Below, piece after piece: positions 1-6,353 of a stretch of DNA of 6,887 bases. Position 1 is the first letter of the stretch, and every line of letters starts with the position of its first letter. The DNA is taken from assembly GCA_041623475.1 (NCBI GenBank), contig JBFJWU010000186.1:1-6887 (forward strand), given 5' to 3'. A program made the translations under genes and the position numbers. Below the pieces are notes generated by a model. That model did no database searches, had not been told where the DNA came from, and saw only the letters and a list, made by a program, of their open reading frames with translations. Source of the DNA: JBFJWU01 sp041623475 [NCBI: bacterium]. Its GTDB lineage: Bacteria; J088.

Positions 1-1
1 C

Positions 2-319
2 GTCTGTGACCAGATTCCGGTACCGGACCCGGCCTGGTCGGGCGCCCATCCGGACCCGGCATCCAGCAATGCGCCGTACCGTTTGTACAACATCGGTAAC
101 AACCAGCCCGTTGAATTGATGACAATGATTGAAACCCTCGAGAACGCCCTGGGCCGCGAGGCCGAAAAAGAGTTCCTGCCGATGCAACCGGGCGACGTGC
201 CCGCGACCTTTGCTGATGTCGACGCGTTACAGCAAGCCGTTGGATTTGCGCCGTCGACGACGATCGAGGAAGGCATCGGCCGATTCGTGGACTGGTACCG
301 GGATTACTATGGGGTCTGA
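2..319 (+). CDS. UDP-glucuronate 4-epimerase, C-terminal part (5' end outside window)
   Basis: This is the last 105 residues of an extended SDR sugar-nucleotide epimerase, read in frame from base 2 to the TGA at 317-319. In this family the enzyme interconverts UDP-glucuronate and UDP-galacturonate in the cytoplasm, feeding capsule, O-antigen or exopolysaccharide assembly. The visible part includes the substrate-binding segment and C-terminal helices: a WSGAHPDPASSNAPYR loop, then YNIGNNQPVELM, then LPMQPGDVPATFADVD, and a closing EEGIGRFVDWYRDYYGV. This series (PYR-x-YNIGN-x-PVEL, then MQPGDVPAT-x-ADV) is characteristic of bacterial UDP-GlcA 4-epimerases and differs from GalE, which is why I choose that activity. 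The Rossmann GxxGxxG and YxxxK motifs lie outside the window and cannot be checked. The flippase gene follows about 20 bases downstream on the same strand, so they are probably co-transcribed. Family assignment is strong; exact substrate is by family. Confidence 0.9.
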   Translation, partial: VCDQIPVPDPAWSGAHPDPASSNAPYRLYNIGNNQPVELMTMIETLENALGREAEKEFLPMQPGDVPATFADVDALQQAVGFAPSTTIEEGIGRFVDWYRDYYGV

Positions 320-339
320 CAGGCCAGAAACGGTAACCG

Positions 340-1665
340 GTGTGCGGGCCGATATTGGACGCTGACCGCCGGACAATCAAAGACATCCTGGTGCGCGGCG
401 CGTCGGCGGCGTTTGTTTTTCAGGTCATTGGTACTGGCCTGGCATTCGTCCTGCAGATCGTCCTGGCAAGGATCCTGACGACGCAGGCATTTGGTGATTA
501 TGCGTATGCCCAGACGTGGCTGAACTTCCTGGGTATGACCTGCGTATTGGGTTTTGATGCTGCCGCCCTGCGATTTCTGCCGGCATTGGGCGCAGACGGC
601 GACCAGACCGGGCAGCGCGCCTACATATCAATCGCCCGACGGGTCGTAGCCATCGCATCGCTGGCGGGCGCGGGGGGGATTACGATCGCCGCCTGGTTGA
701 TGTGGCAGCAGCAGGTCCGCCTGGACCTGGTCATGGTGTTTGGGGCGACGGCGCTTGCGTTGCCGGTATTCACTCAGATGCAGCTGCATACGGCATTTGT
801 TCAGGCCCACCGGAAGATCGCTGATTCCCGGTTCGGCCCGATGGTCGTCAGGCCGATTGTGACCGGGCTGGTGGCGTGGTTCCTGGTTCGAACACTGGAC
901 ACAGGCTGGACCGCTGCCAGTGCGATGATGGCGAACCTGCTGGCATCGGCCGTTGCGTTCCTGTTGTTGTTACGGGTTGGCAAGGGGCTGTGGACAGGGG
1001 TTGAGCAGCGCCAGGCACCGGAAGTGGGTGAGTGGGGGCGCGTGGCACTGTCACTCTTGGTCGTTGGTTGGTTTCACCGGTTGCTTGGCCAAACCGACAT
1101 GATGATGCTGGGACCAATGGTCGGTACCGAGTTGGCTGGCATTTACTCTGCCGCCAGCAAAACGTCCCTGCTGGTTGGGTTCGGCCTGACCGCGGCCAAC
1201 GCGATCGGTGCACCGGTGATCTCGGGGCTGTACGCTCGTGGGCGTATCGCCGAGTTGCAGAGTGCGGCAACGTTTATTACCCGTCGGGTCGCGGTCTTTG
1301 TTGCAATCGGCGCGCCGCTATTGTTCTGGGGGGCCGGCACTGTACTTTGGGTATTCGGAGACGAGTTCGTTTCCGGGGCGACGGCCTTGCAAGTCCTGGT
1401 GGTCGGGCAGGCGTTTGGTGCGCTGGTTGGGCCTGTTGGCTTTTTGATGACCATGACCGGCCAGCATGTCACGGCTGGTTATGTCATGGCCGCGTGTGCG
1501 GCGTTGAACCTTGCCTTGAACTGGATCCTGATCGGATCCTTCGGAATCGTCGGTGCCGCGATTGCAACTGCGGTCACACAGGCGGCGTGGAACGGACTAA
1601 TGACGTGGTTTGTGATCCGCCGGGTAGGTATTAACCCGACGATCTTGAGCCGGGACAAGACTTGA
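340..1665 (+). CDS. Wzx-type polysaccharide flippase (PST/MOP superfamily)
   Basis: This 441-residue, very hydrophobic inner-membrane protein has the length and layout of Wzx/RfbX O-unit flippases, which move undecaprenyl-diphosphate-linked repeat units to the periplasmic face. I count roughly 12 membrane segments, for example near residues 20-44, 102-122, 130-150, 168-188, 190-212, 232-250, 317-340 and 378-425. Family-like stretches include ARILTTQAFGDYAYAQTW near the N-terminus and, mid-protein, QTDMMMLGPMVGTELAGIYS followed by AASK, which resembles the D-x-x-x-LG-x-x-x-G-x-x-GIYS-AA region of these transporters. The start is uncertain. A TAA at 334-336 closes the frame upstream, so the choices are GTG 340, TTG 355 or GTG 391; none has a strong ribosome binding site. 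GTG 340 keeps the polar N-terminal tail before the first helix. Transported glycan cannot be inferred. The neighbouring epimerase and phosphatase genes on the same strand fit a polysaccharide operon. Confidence 0.85.
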   Translation: MCGPILDADRRTIKDILVRGASAAFVFQVIGTGLAFVLQIVLARILTTQAFGDYAYAQTWLNFLGMTCVLGFDAAALRFLPALGADGDQTGQRAYISIARRVVAIASLAGAGGITIAAWLMWQQQVRLDLVMVFGATALALPVFTQMQLHTAFVQAHRKIADSRFGPMVVRPIVTGLVAWFLVRTLDTGWTAASAMMANLLASAVAFLLLLRVGKGLWTGVEQRQAPEVGEWGRVALSLLVVGWFHRLLGQTDMMMLGPMVGTELAGIYSAASKTSLLVGFGLTAANAIGAPVISGLYARGRIAELQSAATFITRRVAVFVAIGAPLLFWGAGTVLWVFGDEFVSGATALQVLVVGQAFGALVGPVGFLMTMTGQHVTAGYVMAACAALNLALNWILIGSFGIVGAAIATAVTQAAWNGLMTWFVIRRVGINPTILSRDKT

Positions 1666-1679
1666 AACGGATGGAGCAG

Positions 1680-1685
1680 AGAGGA
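1680..1685 (+). promoter_or_regulatory. Ribosome binding site of the HAD phosphatase gene
   Basis: AGAGGA lies six bases before the ATG at 1692. It decides the start in favour of 1692 over the in-frame TTG at 1662 and ATG at 1671, which have no such site and would add residues before the conserved N-terminal beta strand. Confidence 0.65.
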
Positions 1686-1691
1686 AACCCA

Positions 1692-2171
1692 ATGGCAGAT
1701 ACCAAATTACTGATCCTCGATGTCGATGGTGTAATGACGGACGGTGGTATTTATTACGGTCCTGATGGGATAAAACTGAAAAGATTTTCGGTCCGGGATG
1801 GAATGGGTGTCGCCAGGCTACAGGCTGCAGGCATATCCTGTGCGATTATTTCCGGCGATCATTGCGACTCGGTGGTTGCACGGGCAAAAAAACTGGACGT
1901 CACCCTTGTTTTCCAGGCTGTTGAAAACAAGGTCGCTGTCGCGACAGAGATGTTGGGGCGACTGGGACTGGGCTTTGACCAGGCAGCATTTGTTGGTGAC
2001 GACGTAAACGATCTGCAGTTGCTGTCGATGGTGGGGTTCTCCGCGTGCCCGGCAGATGCGGTTGAACAGGTCCGGGAAGCTGTTCAGCACGTGTGCACCG
2101 CTTCGGGGGGCAACGGCTGTATCCGGGAGGTTGCGGACCTGCTGTTGCGTTCCAGAGAGGCTGCAATTTAG
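1692..2171 (+). CDS. KdsC-type HAD phosphatase (Kdo-8-phosphate phosphatase-like)
   Basis: This 159-residue cytoplasmic enzyme belongs to the capless KdsC/YrbI branch of the HAD superfamily, which dephosphorylates Kdo-8-phosphate or related 9-carbon sugar-acid phosphates. All HAD motifs are visible: motif I LDVDGVMTDG with nucleophile D10 and acid/base D12; motif II IISGD with S54; motif III lysine K80 in ENK; motif IV GDDVNDL with D103, D104 and D107. KdsC-specific features are IYYGPDG (20-26), FSVRDGMG (32-39), and the tail GGNGCIREVADLLL (139-152), matching the GGxGxVRE tail that in KdsC reaches the neighbouring subunit's active site. It is slightly shorter than E. coli KdsC, which has an N-terminal extension. 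One departure is ISGD-H where KdsC proteins usually have a glycine-arginine pair. No Kdo synthase, isomerase or CMP transferase is in the window, so the true substrate could be a nonulosonate or another sugar phosphate. It follows the flippase after 26 bases. Confidence 0.85.
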   Translation: MADTKLLILDVDGVMTDGGIYYGPDGIKLKRFSVRDGMGVARLQAAGISCAIISGDHCDSVVARAKKLDVTLVFQAVENKVAVATEMLGRLGLGFDQAAFVGDDVNDLQLLSMVGFSACPADAVEQVREAVQHVCTASGGNGCIREVADLLLRSREAAI

Positions 2172-2239
2172 CGGCCTGAATACGACCATCGCACAGCGCC
2201 GTAGCAACTGCCGGACTTTGTCCTACCTCGCCAGACCGG
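2172..2239. other. Spacer between convergent genes
   Basis: This 68-base stretch separates the stop codon of the HAD phosphatase from the stop codon (TAG, 2240-2242) of the oppositely oriented aminotransferase. I see no GC-rich hairpin followed by a T-run on either strand. A 5-bp stem (GCGCC-GAGAG-GGCGC, 2245-2259) sits just inside the aminotransferase 3' end, but it has no T-tract. How the two transcription units terminate is therefore not visible from sequence. Confidence 0.6.
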
Positions 2240-3352
2240 CTACTGCGCCGAGAGGGCGCTCTGGAGTTCGTCAACCACCAGTTCGACGTCGGCAGACGTC
2301 ATCGCCGGGTAAAACGGTAGTGCCAGGGTCGACGCGGCGGCTGATTCGGTCACCGGCAATTCCGGAATATCGGAAACGTATCTGCTTATGTACGGCTGGC
2401 GGTGAATCGGTGAAAAATACGCACGCGAAGGGATCCCCTTTTGGGCAAGCTGCTTCATTACGGCATCGCGATTGATTCCATCAGCAAGGCGAATTACATA
2501 GACAAACCAGCTCATACCGATGTCCGGCTTGACCACTGGTGGTTGCACCTGGGCAACTTCAGCGAGCCGACGGTTGTACATCTGCGCTACTTCGTCCCGC
2601 TGGGCCAGAAACGTATCCAATCGCCGCAGCTGCGACCGCCCCAGTGCGGCGCTCATTTCGTCCATTCGATAGTTGTACCCGAGTCGTTCATGTTCCAGCC
2701 ATTGCCCCATCTGGCCCCGACCCTGGTTGCGCAGGCTGCGGGCGATCTCGGCAATCCTGTCGTCGTCGGTGACAACCATCCCGCCTTCGCCGGTCGTCAT
2801 CTGCTTGTTGGGGTAAAAGGCGAATGCGCCCGCCGCGCCCAGCGAGCCCAGGGGCCTGTCTTTGTAGGTGGCGCCAAGCGCCTCGCAGCAGTCATCGATA
2901 ATCCTGAGGTCAAATTCTGCAGCCAGGGTCTCGATGCCGTCCCAATCAGCCGGATGGCCAAAGACGTCGACAGCCATGATCGCCTTTGTGCGGTCGGTAA
3001 TCCGGGTGCGTGCGTGTTCCGGGTCCAGGTTAAAGGTTTCCGGCTCAATATCGACGAATACCGGGCGAGCGCCGTCGAAAATAATGGCGTTGACCGAGGC
3101 CGCAAATGTAAAAGAAGGAACCAGGACTTCGTCGCTCGGTCCAAGGCCAAGCGCGCGGACGATCAAATGCAATGCGGCCGTACCTGAACTTACTGCGACC
3201 GCGTGGGCCACACCGACCCGCGCGGCGATCTCCTCTTCAAAAGACGGTGCCTGGGTCCCCAAGGCCAACCGCTTGGAACGCACGACATCCGCGACGGCTT
3301 GCACGTCCTCTTCGGTAATTTCTGCTTGGGCCATGGGGAGTCGTTCGTTCAT
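2240..3352 (-). CDS. DegT/DnrJ/EryC1/StrS family sugar aminotransferase
   Basis: This 370-residue PLP enzyme belongs to the fold-type I sugar aminotransferases, which transfer an amino group (usually from glutamate) to a keto-sugar nucleotide in the cytoplasm. Motifs visible: SSGTAALHL (55-63) for the cofactor phosphate region; VPSFTFAASVNAI; FGHPADWD; DDCCEALGA, whose second aspartate (D154) should contact the pyridine nitrogen; FYPNKQMTTGEGG with the Schiff-base lysine K183; RNQGR; and GYNYRMDEMSAALG. These match perosamine-synthase-like members, but the sugar and the aminated position cannot be fixed. Length is normal for the family. The chosen ATG at 3352-3350 gives MNERLPMAQAEITEED, the usual N-terminus, and is preceded by GGGA about five bases upstream. 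An upstream in-frame TTG at 3376 would add eight residues. It is the last gene of the minus-strand series, 312 bases beyond the ATP-grasp-SDR gene, which could supply its keto substrate or use its amino product. Confidence 0.9.
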   Translation of the reverse strand: MNERLPMAQAEITEEDVQAVADVVRSKRLALGTQAPSFEEEIAARVGVAHAVAVSSGTAALHLIVRALGLGPSDEVLVPSFTFAASVNAIIFDGARPVFVDIEPETFNLDPEHARTRITDRTKAIMAVDVFGHPADWDGIETLAAEFDLRIIDDCCEALGATYKDRPLGSLGAAGAFAFYPNKQMTTGEGGMVVTDDDRIAEIARSLRNQGRGQMGQWLEHERLGYNYRMDEMSAALGRSQLRRLDTFLAQRDEVAQMYNRRLAEVAQVQPPVVKPDIGMSWFVYVIRLADGINRDAVMKQLAQKGIPSRAYFSPIHRQPYISRYVSDIPELPVTESAAASTLALPFYPAMTSADVELVVDELQSALSAQ

Positions 3353-3636
3353 AAAATTCCCGGTCGGCTTGGCCAAATTGGTAGTGAAATTCGGGTGACA
3401 GTATACCCTGCCCCGATTGCCTTCGACTTCGAAAGTTCGCCGGGTGACCGGTTAGCGATCTCGCGAAGTTCAGGCACCAGGCCAGCATTTCTCCAGGCGT
3501 TGTTCTCTGCGAAACCCGGACTATCCAACACGGCTTGTTTCGAAGACGCTACAAATGTGATGCCCCTGATCAGGGCGGAACGCTGGGTTCGGCTTAAGGC
3601 ACCAAAGCGATTATCGATGGCGGCGGGCGCATGCAT
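3349..3636 (-). CDS. Doubtful 95-residue ORF, possible small gene or gene remnant
   Basis: This is a tentative entry. An ATG at 3636 opens a 95-residue frame (MHAPAAIDNRFGALS... at the start) whose TGA overlaps the aminotransferase ATG as ATGA, the usual signature of translational coupling. The middle part reads like an ordinary soluble protein (for example WRNAGLVPELREIANRS) and its codon choice resembles the neighbours, but the last 15 or so codons become rich in rare-looking choices. There is no ribosome binding site before the ATG. The same frame also runs open upstream, antisense to no gene but out of frame with the SDR domain, so openness alone is weak evidence. I recognise no domain. 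It could be a small coupled protein, the decayed end of a lost gene, or chance. Confidence 0.15.
   Translation of the reverse strand: MHAPAAIDNRFGALSRTQRSALIRGITFVASSKQAVLDSPGFAENNAWRNAGLVPELREIANRSPGELSKSKAIGAGYTVTRISLPIWPSRPGIL
3564..3575. repeat. 12-bp perfect palindrome CCCTGATCAGGG
   Basis: CCCTGA is followed directly by its reverse complement TCAGGG. It lies in non-coding DNA about 210 bases upstream of the aminotransferase start. A dimeric regulator could bind such a site, but a single copy gives no proof; a chance palindrome is possible. Confidence 0.3.
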
Positions 3637-3644
3637 GGAAAATG

Positions 3645-3664
3645 CAGGCGTTGCGCCAGGCGTT
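3645..3664. repeat. 8-bp direct repeat just after the ATP-grasp-SDR stop codon
   Basis: CAGGCGTT occurs twice, at 3645-3652 and 3657-3664, separated by GCGC. Within it, GGCG-TTG-CGCC can form a 4-bp stem. On the minus strand the stem is followed by TGCATTTT, a poor match to an intrinsic terminator. The repeat itself is certain; a function is not. Confidence 0.35.
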
Positions 3665-5701
3665 TCAGCCGGTACCTTCTCGCGAATCCCCGGCGCTTGC
3701 CACCAGTTCCTGCAATCCATCCTGGACGTTGACGGCCGGCGACCAGCCGGCGTTGTTGATCCGGCTCGTGTCGATTCGCATGACGCTGTTGTCCTCGCCG
3801 GGACGGACGACGATCTCGGCACCTGGCAGGCCGGCTTCCCTGGCTGCCAGGTTGGCTGACTCGGCGATTTCGCGCAAGGTTGTGACTTTGCCGCCGGCGA
3901 CGTTGTAGGTCTCCTGCCACTCGGGCCACGGATGGTCGGCGATCCAGCAGATGGCATTGACCGCATCGCGGATATGCAGCAGGTCAAAACCCTGTTCACC
4001 ACCGAAGAGCTCAATTGTTTCGCCCAATGCCGCCTTGCGTGCAAAGGCATGGGGGACTTCGGTCCACCGCATGCCATCTGCCAGGCCGTATAGCCGGGAC
4101 AGGCGCAACGAGGTTGTTGAAGCGGCTGGATTGCCCTGGCCAATTCGGCGCACGGCCTGTTCAACGGCCCATTTCATCATTCCGTATGAACCGAGCGGTT
4201 CAACCGGTTCATCTTCCTGGTTGGCGTGTGCCCCGTCGTTGGCGTACACCGACCGAGAGGAAATATTAATGATTGCCGGCACGCCCATCACCTCCGCCTC
4301 GCGGCAAAGCGCCATCTGGTATGCCAGGCTCGCGGCAATCGCTTTTGGTCCGTCCGTCGGACGTGCGCTTGCAAGGTTCACAAGCAGATCTATTTCGCCC
4401 AATCCGAATTCAAACACGCGACCCTCGACAACCCGAACGGTGGCATCTGCCTCTGCACGATCCAGCCAGTCGCGCAGCTCGTCTGCGGACGCTTCGCTGC
4501 GCGCCAGCGCTTGAACATTCGTAAATTCACCGGAATTGGCCATTTCCTTGACAAGATGGCGCCCCAGCCAGCCGGTTGCGCCGGTGACGGCCACGACACA
4601 GGTTTTGGCCTCAGCCCGATCAGGGTCCGGGCCGTCGTTTTTGCCTGATGCCAATGCGCTGACATCGACAATCCGCATTCCGATTTGGCGGATACCGACG
4701 CGGCGGGGATTGCATCGCAACGTTCGTTCCGGCGGATCCAGGTCCAGCCAATCCCGGATCAGCCACGCTACCTCGTTAAACCCGAACAACGAACGGTTGC
4801 CGGTAATGCCGGTAAAGCGCGCATTGATTTCGAAAAATCGCGGCCCCTCATCGGTCAGGCGACCCTGGATATTGACAGGCCCCTGGGCTCCGGCTTCTAC
4901 GAGCAGATTGACGACTGGTTCCAGCGTCTCGGCCAAAGGGGCATATTCGATCGGGTTTATCTCGATCGGTACGCCGTCCTTGAGGCGGTTCAGTGACCCG
5001 AACTGGGCAACAAGCTTGCCACTTTTGGCAAACACGTACTGCAGCGAGTACTCCGAAAGTTGCACATTCTGGCCTTCGCCAACCGCTTTCAGCAAACGAT
5101 CCAGGTTGGCGTCACCCTTTCGCGGCAGGGCATATGGCTGCACCATCATCCCCGGCCCAAGTTCGCCGAGTTCATCCGCCGTACGTATAATCCTTATTCC
5201 AGCGGAAGCGGAACCGTCGAGTGGTTTGGCAATCATTGGCAAGGTGGCAGCCCCAGCGTCAAGTGCTTCAGCAGCCCCGTCCGGATCGAAAGCCGGCAGT
5301 ACGGTTTGCGTTTTCTGGGAAAAACTCTGCGCCCAGGCCAATTTGTCACGGCAAAGTGCAATGAAGCCTGGCGGGCCGACCAGAACCTTGATTCCCGCAT
5401 CATCAAAGCGCGGCGCCGCTTCGGACAGGGGCAGCAATTCCAAGTCAAGAGCCGGAATCAGGATATCAACAGACTGTTCCCGGCAAACCTGCAACAGGTA
5501 ATCGATATATCCCGGATCCCTGACCGGCGGCGCTGTAAACCGGACATCACAGTCGTAAAGACCAAACGCCAGGGGGTTCAGGTCAAACCCGATCAGGAAC
5601 AAATCCAATTCCGATCGACGACATGAATCAATAATCGATTGGCCGATGCCGCTGCCCGCGCTGGTTACCGCAACGCGAATCTGACGTTGTTTCGTGTGCA
5701 A
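3665..5701 (-). CDS. ATP-grasp ligase fused to extended SDR (NAD-dependent epimerase/dehydratase family)
   Basis: This single 678-residue frame joins two enzymes. Residues 8-115 form a CarB-like pre-ATP-grasp Rossmann part (RVAVTSAGSGIGQ). Residues 118-330 form the ATP-grasp fold, with K159 and a glycine/serine-rich loop (AKPLDGSASAG), hinge-like E217, and the metal site GPVNIQGR plus FFEINARFTG (E291, N293, R295). After a polar linker (351-366), the SDR begins with VVAVTGATGWLGRHLV (GxxGxxG at 374-380). R401 after the second strand hints at NADP(H). Catalytic-type residues follow: SS at 481-482 and Y506-x-x-x-K510, then RLSRLYG. The SDR lacks the T-D-E triad of 4,6-dehydratases, so epimerase or 4-keto reductase is likelier. 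The ATP-grasp half should form an amide or similar bond by an acyl-phosphate route; its substrate is unknown. The start is TTG at 5701-5699: an in-frame TAA lies two codons upstream and AAAGGA precedes it. It follows the phosphoglycosyl transferase gene by 40 bases. Confidence 0.85.
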   Translation of the reverse strand: MHTKQRQIRVAVTSAGSGIGQSIIDSCRRSELDLFLIGFDLNPLAFGLYDCDVRFTAPPVRDPGYIDYLLQVCREQSVDILIPALDLELLPLSEAAPRFDDAGIKVLVGPPGFIALCRDKLAWAQSFSQKTQTVLPAFDPDGAAEALDAGAATLPMIAKPLDGSASAGIRIIRTADELGELGPGMMVQPYALPRKGDANLDRLLKAVGEGQNVQLSEYSLQYVFAKSGKLVAQFGSLNRLKDGVPIEINPIEYAPLAETLEPVVNLLVEAGAQGPVNIQGRLTDEGPRFFEINARFTGITGNRSLFGFNEVAWLIRDWLDLDPPERTLRCNPRRVGIRQIGMRIVDVSALASGKNDGPDPDRAEAKTCVVAVTGATGWLGRHLVKEMANSGEFTNVQALARSEASADELRDWLDRAEADATVRVVEGRVFEFGLGEIDLLVNLASARPTDGPKAIAASLAYQMALCREAEVMGVPAIINISSRSVYANDGAHANQEDEPVEPLGSYGMMKWAVEQAVRRIGQGNPAASTTSLRLSRLYGLADGMRWTEVPHAFARKAALGETIELFGGEQGFDLLHIRDAVNAICWIADHPWPEWQETYNVAGGKVTTLREIAESANLAAREAGLPGAEIVVRPGEDNSVMRIDTSRINNAGWSPAVNVQDGLQELVASAGDSREGTG

Positions 5702-5710
5702 TTCTTAAAT

Positions 5711-5716
5711 TCCTTT
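5711..5716 (-). promoter_or_regulatory. Ribosome binding site supporting a TTG start
   Basis: On the minus strand AAAGGA ends nine bases before the TTG at 5701. Because a TAA sits at 5707-5705 in the same frame and no ATG or GTG follows before the conserved RVAVTSAGS strand, this site fixes the start at TTG. Confidence 0.6.
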
Positions 5717-5731
5717 GACTGCCTTGGCGCT

Positions 5732-5750
5732 CCCGACCATCTCAGTCGGG
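5732..5750. repeat. Hairpin overlapping the stop codon of the phosphoglycosyl transferase gene
   Basis: CCCGAC (5732-5737) and GTCGGG (5745-5750) are perfect inverted repeats around a 7-base loop. In the minus-strand transcript the loop contains the TGA stop (5744-5742). No U-run follows, so it is not a standard terminator; it could influence RNA processing or the expression ratio of the two genes. Confidence 0.4.
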
Positions 5751-6353
5751 CGGCTCTGTAGTTTTCTCGACCCCGCGAAACTCGGGCATCGTTGCGTGAT
5801 CGTCGGCGGAAATCCCTTCACGAGACAAAACAGCCGCGACCGTCATAAACAAGATTTTAAGGTCCAGCAGAAACGACCGGTTTTCAACGTACCAGACGTC
5901 CATCTCCAGTCGCTCGGGCCAGGACAGCGCATTGCGGCCGTTGACTTGTGCCCAGCCGGTAATACCCGGGCGGACATCATGCCTACGGGCTTGCCGAGCA
6001 TTATACCGGGGCAGGTAGCGCACATGAAGGGGCCTTGGGCCGACCAGGCTCATGTCACCCTTGAGCACGTTCCACAACTCTGGAAGCTCGTCGATACTTG
6101 TGCTGCGTAGCACGCTGCCAAACCGGGTCATGCGTTCTGAATCGGGCAGAAGATTGCCACTGGAGTCACGGCGATCCGTCATAGTTCGGAATTTTACAAT
6201 CCGAAAAATCTCACCGTGCATACCGGGCCGATCCTGGGCAAAGAAAACCGGCCCGCCCAATTTTGTTCGAACCAGCAACGCGACCACAGAGATCAACGGC
6301 GACAGGGCGAGCAGGACCAGCCCGGACACAATGATGTCAAAAGTTCGCTTCAT
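5742..6353 (-). CDS. PglC-like monotopic phosphoglycosyl transferase (initiating sugar transferase)
   Basis: This 203-residue protein is a small bacterial sugar transferase, the core domain alone without the extra helices of WcaJ/WbaP types. Such enzymes transfer a sugar phosphate from a UDP-sugar to undecaprenyl phosphate at the cytoplasmic face of the inner membrane, starting repeat-unit assembly. Visible features: RTFDIIVSGLVLLALSPLI (3-21) with the S18-P19 break of the re-entrant membrane helix; GGPVFFAQDRPG (33-44); IVKFRTM (52-58); the catalytic D88-E89 in STSIDELPELWNVLKGDMS; VGPRP (104-108); and VRPGITGWAQVNGRN. Length matches PglC-type members, which often use bacillosamine-like or other amino-sugar donors, though the donor is not readable here. 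The ATG at 6353 overlaps the upstream stop as ATGA, with AGGA close before it, so translation is probably coupled to the polymerase/ligase-like gene. All family-critical residues are present. Confidence 0.93.
   Translation of the reverse strand: MKRTFDIIVSGLVLLALSPLISVVALLVRTKLGGPVFFAQDRPGMHGEIFRIVKFRTMTDRRDSSGNLLPDSERMTRFGSVLRSTSIDELPELWNVLKGDMSLVGPRPLHVRYLPRYNARQARRHDVRPGITGWAQVNGRNALSWPERLEMDVWYVENRSFLLDLKILFMTVAAVLSREGISADDHATMPEFRGVEKTTEPPD

Larger units (their letters stand above)
3353..3664 (-). other. 312-base gap within the minus-strand series
   Basis: No gene can be assigned here with confidence. Read on the minus strand, the stretch begins after the TGA of the ATP-grasp-SDR gene with an 8-bp direct repeat, contains a 12-bp palindrome (3564-3575), and stays open in one frame from an ATG at 3636 to a TGA at 3349-3351. 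A minus-strand TATACT at 3405-3400 would place a transcription start about 40 bases before the aminotransferase ATG, but I find no acceptable -35 partner at 15-18 bases. The gap contrasts with the tight spacing of the other minus-strand genes: an ATGA overlap and a 40-base gap. Confidence 0.5.

Noticed and set aside
1523-1541. Repeated GGATCC within the flippase gene
   Set aside because: It lies in well-supported coding sequence and encodes ordinary membrane-helix residues; a chance repeat.
2245-2259. GCGCC-GAGAG-GGCGC stem as a terminator for the plus-strand series
   Set aside because: Only five base pairs, lies inside the aminotransferase coding region, and is not followed by a T-run.
2441-3187. 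A 248-residue plus-strand open frame
   Set aside because: Antisense to the aminotransferase, whose motifs and PLP lysine are unmistakable; no domain on the plus strand.
3400-3405. TATACT as a -10 promoter box for the aminotransferase
   Set aside because: The hexamer fits, but no hexamer at 15-18 bases upstream resembles a -35 box and there is no extended -10, so it is not listed as a promoter.
3647-3657. GGCG-TTG-CGCC stem as an intrinsic terminator after the ATP-grasp-SDR gene
   Set aside because: A four-base stem with a three-base loop and only TGCATTTT after it on the minus strand is too weak.
3349-4164. A 271-residue minus-strand open frame overlapping the SDR domain
   Set aside because: Its upstream two thirds are an alternative frame of the clearly coding SDR, with proline/serine/arginine-rich composition typical of shadows; only the part inside the gap (3349-3636) is kept as a doubtful ORF.
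4536-5501. A 321-residue plus-strand open frame
   Set aside because: It is antisense to the ATP-grasp domain, serine/arginine/proline-rich with no recognisable motif, and explained by codon bias of the real gene.
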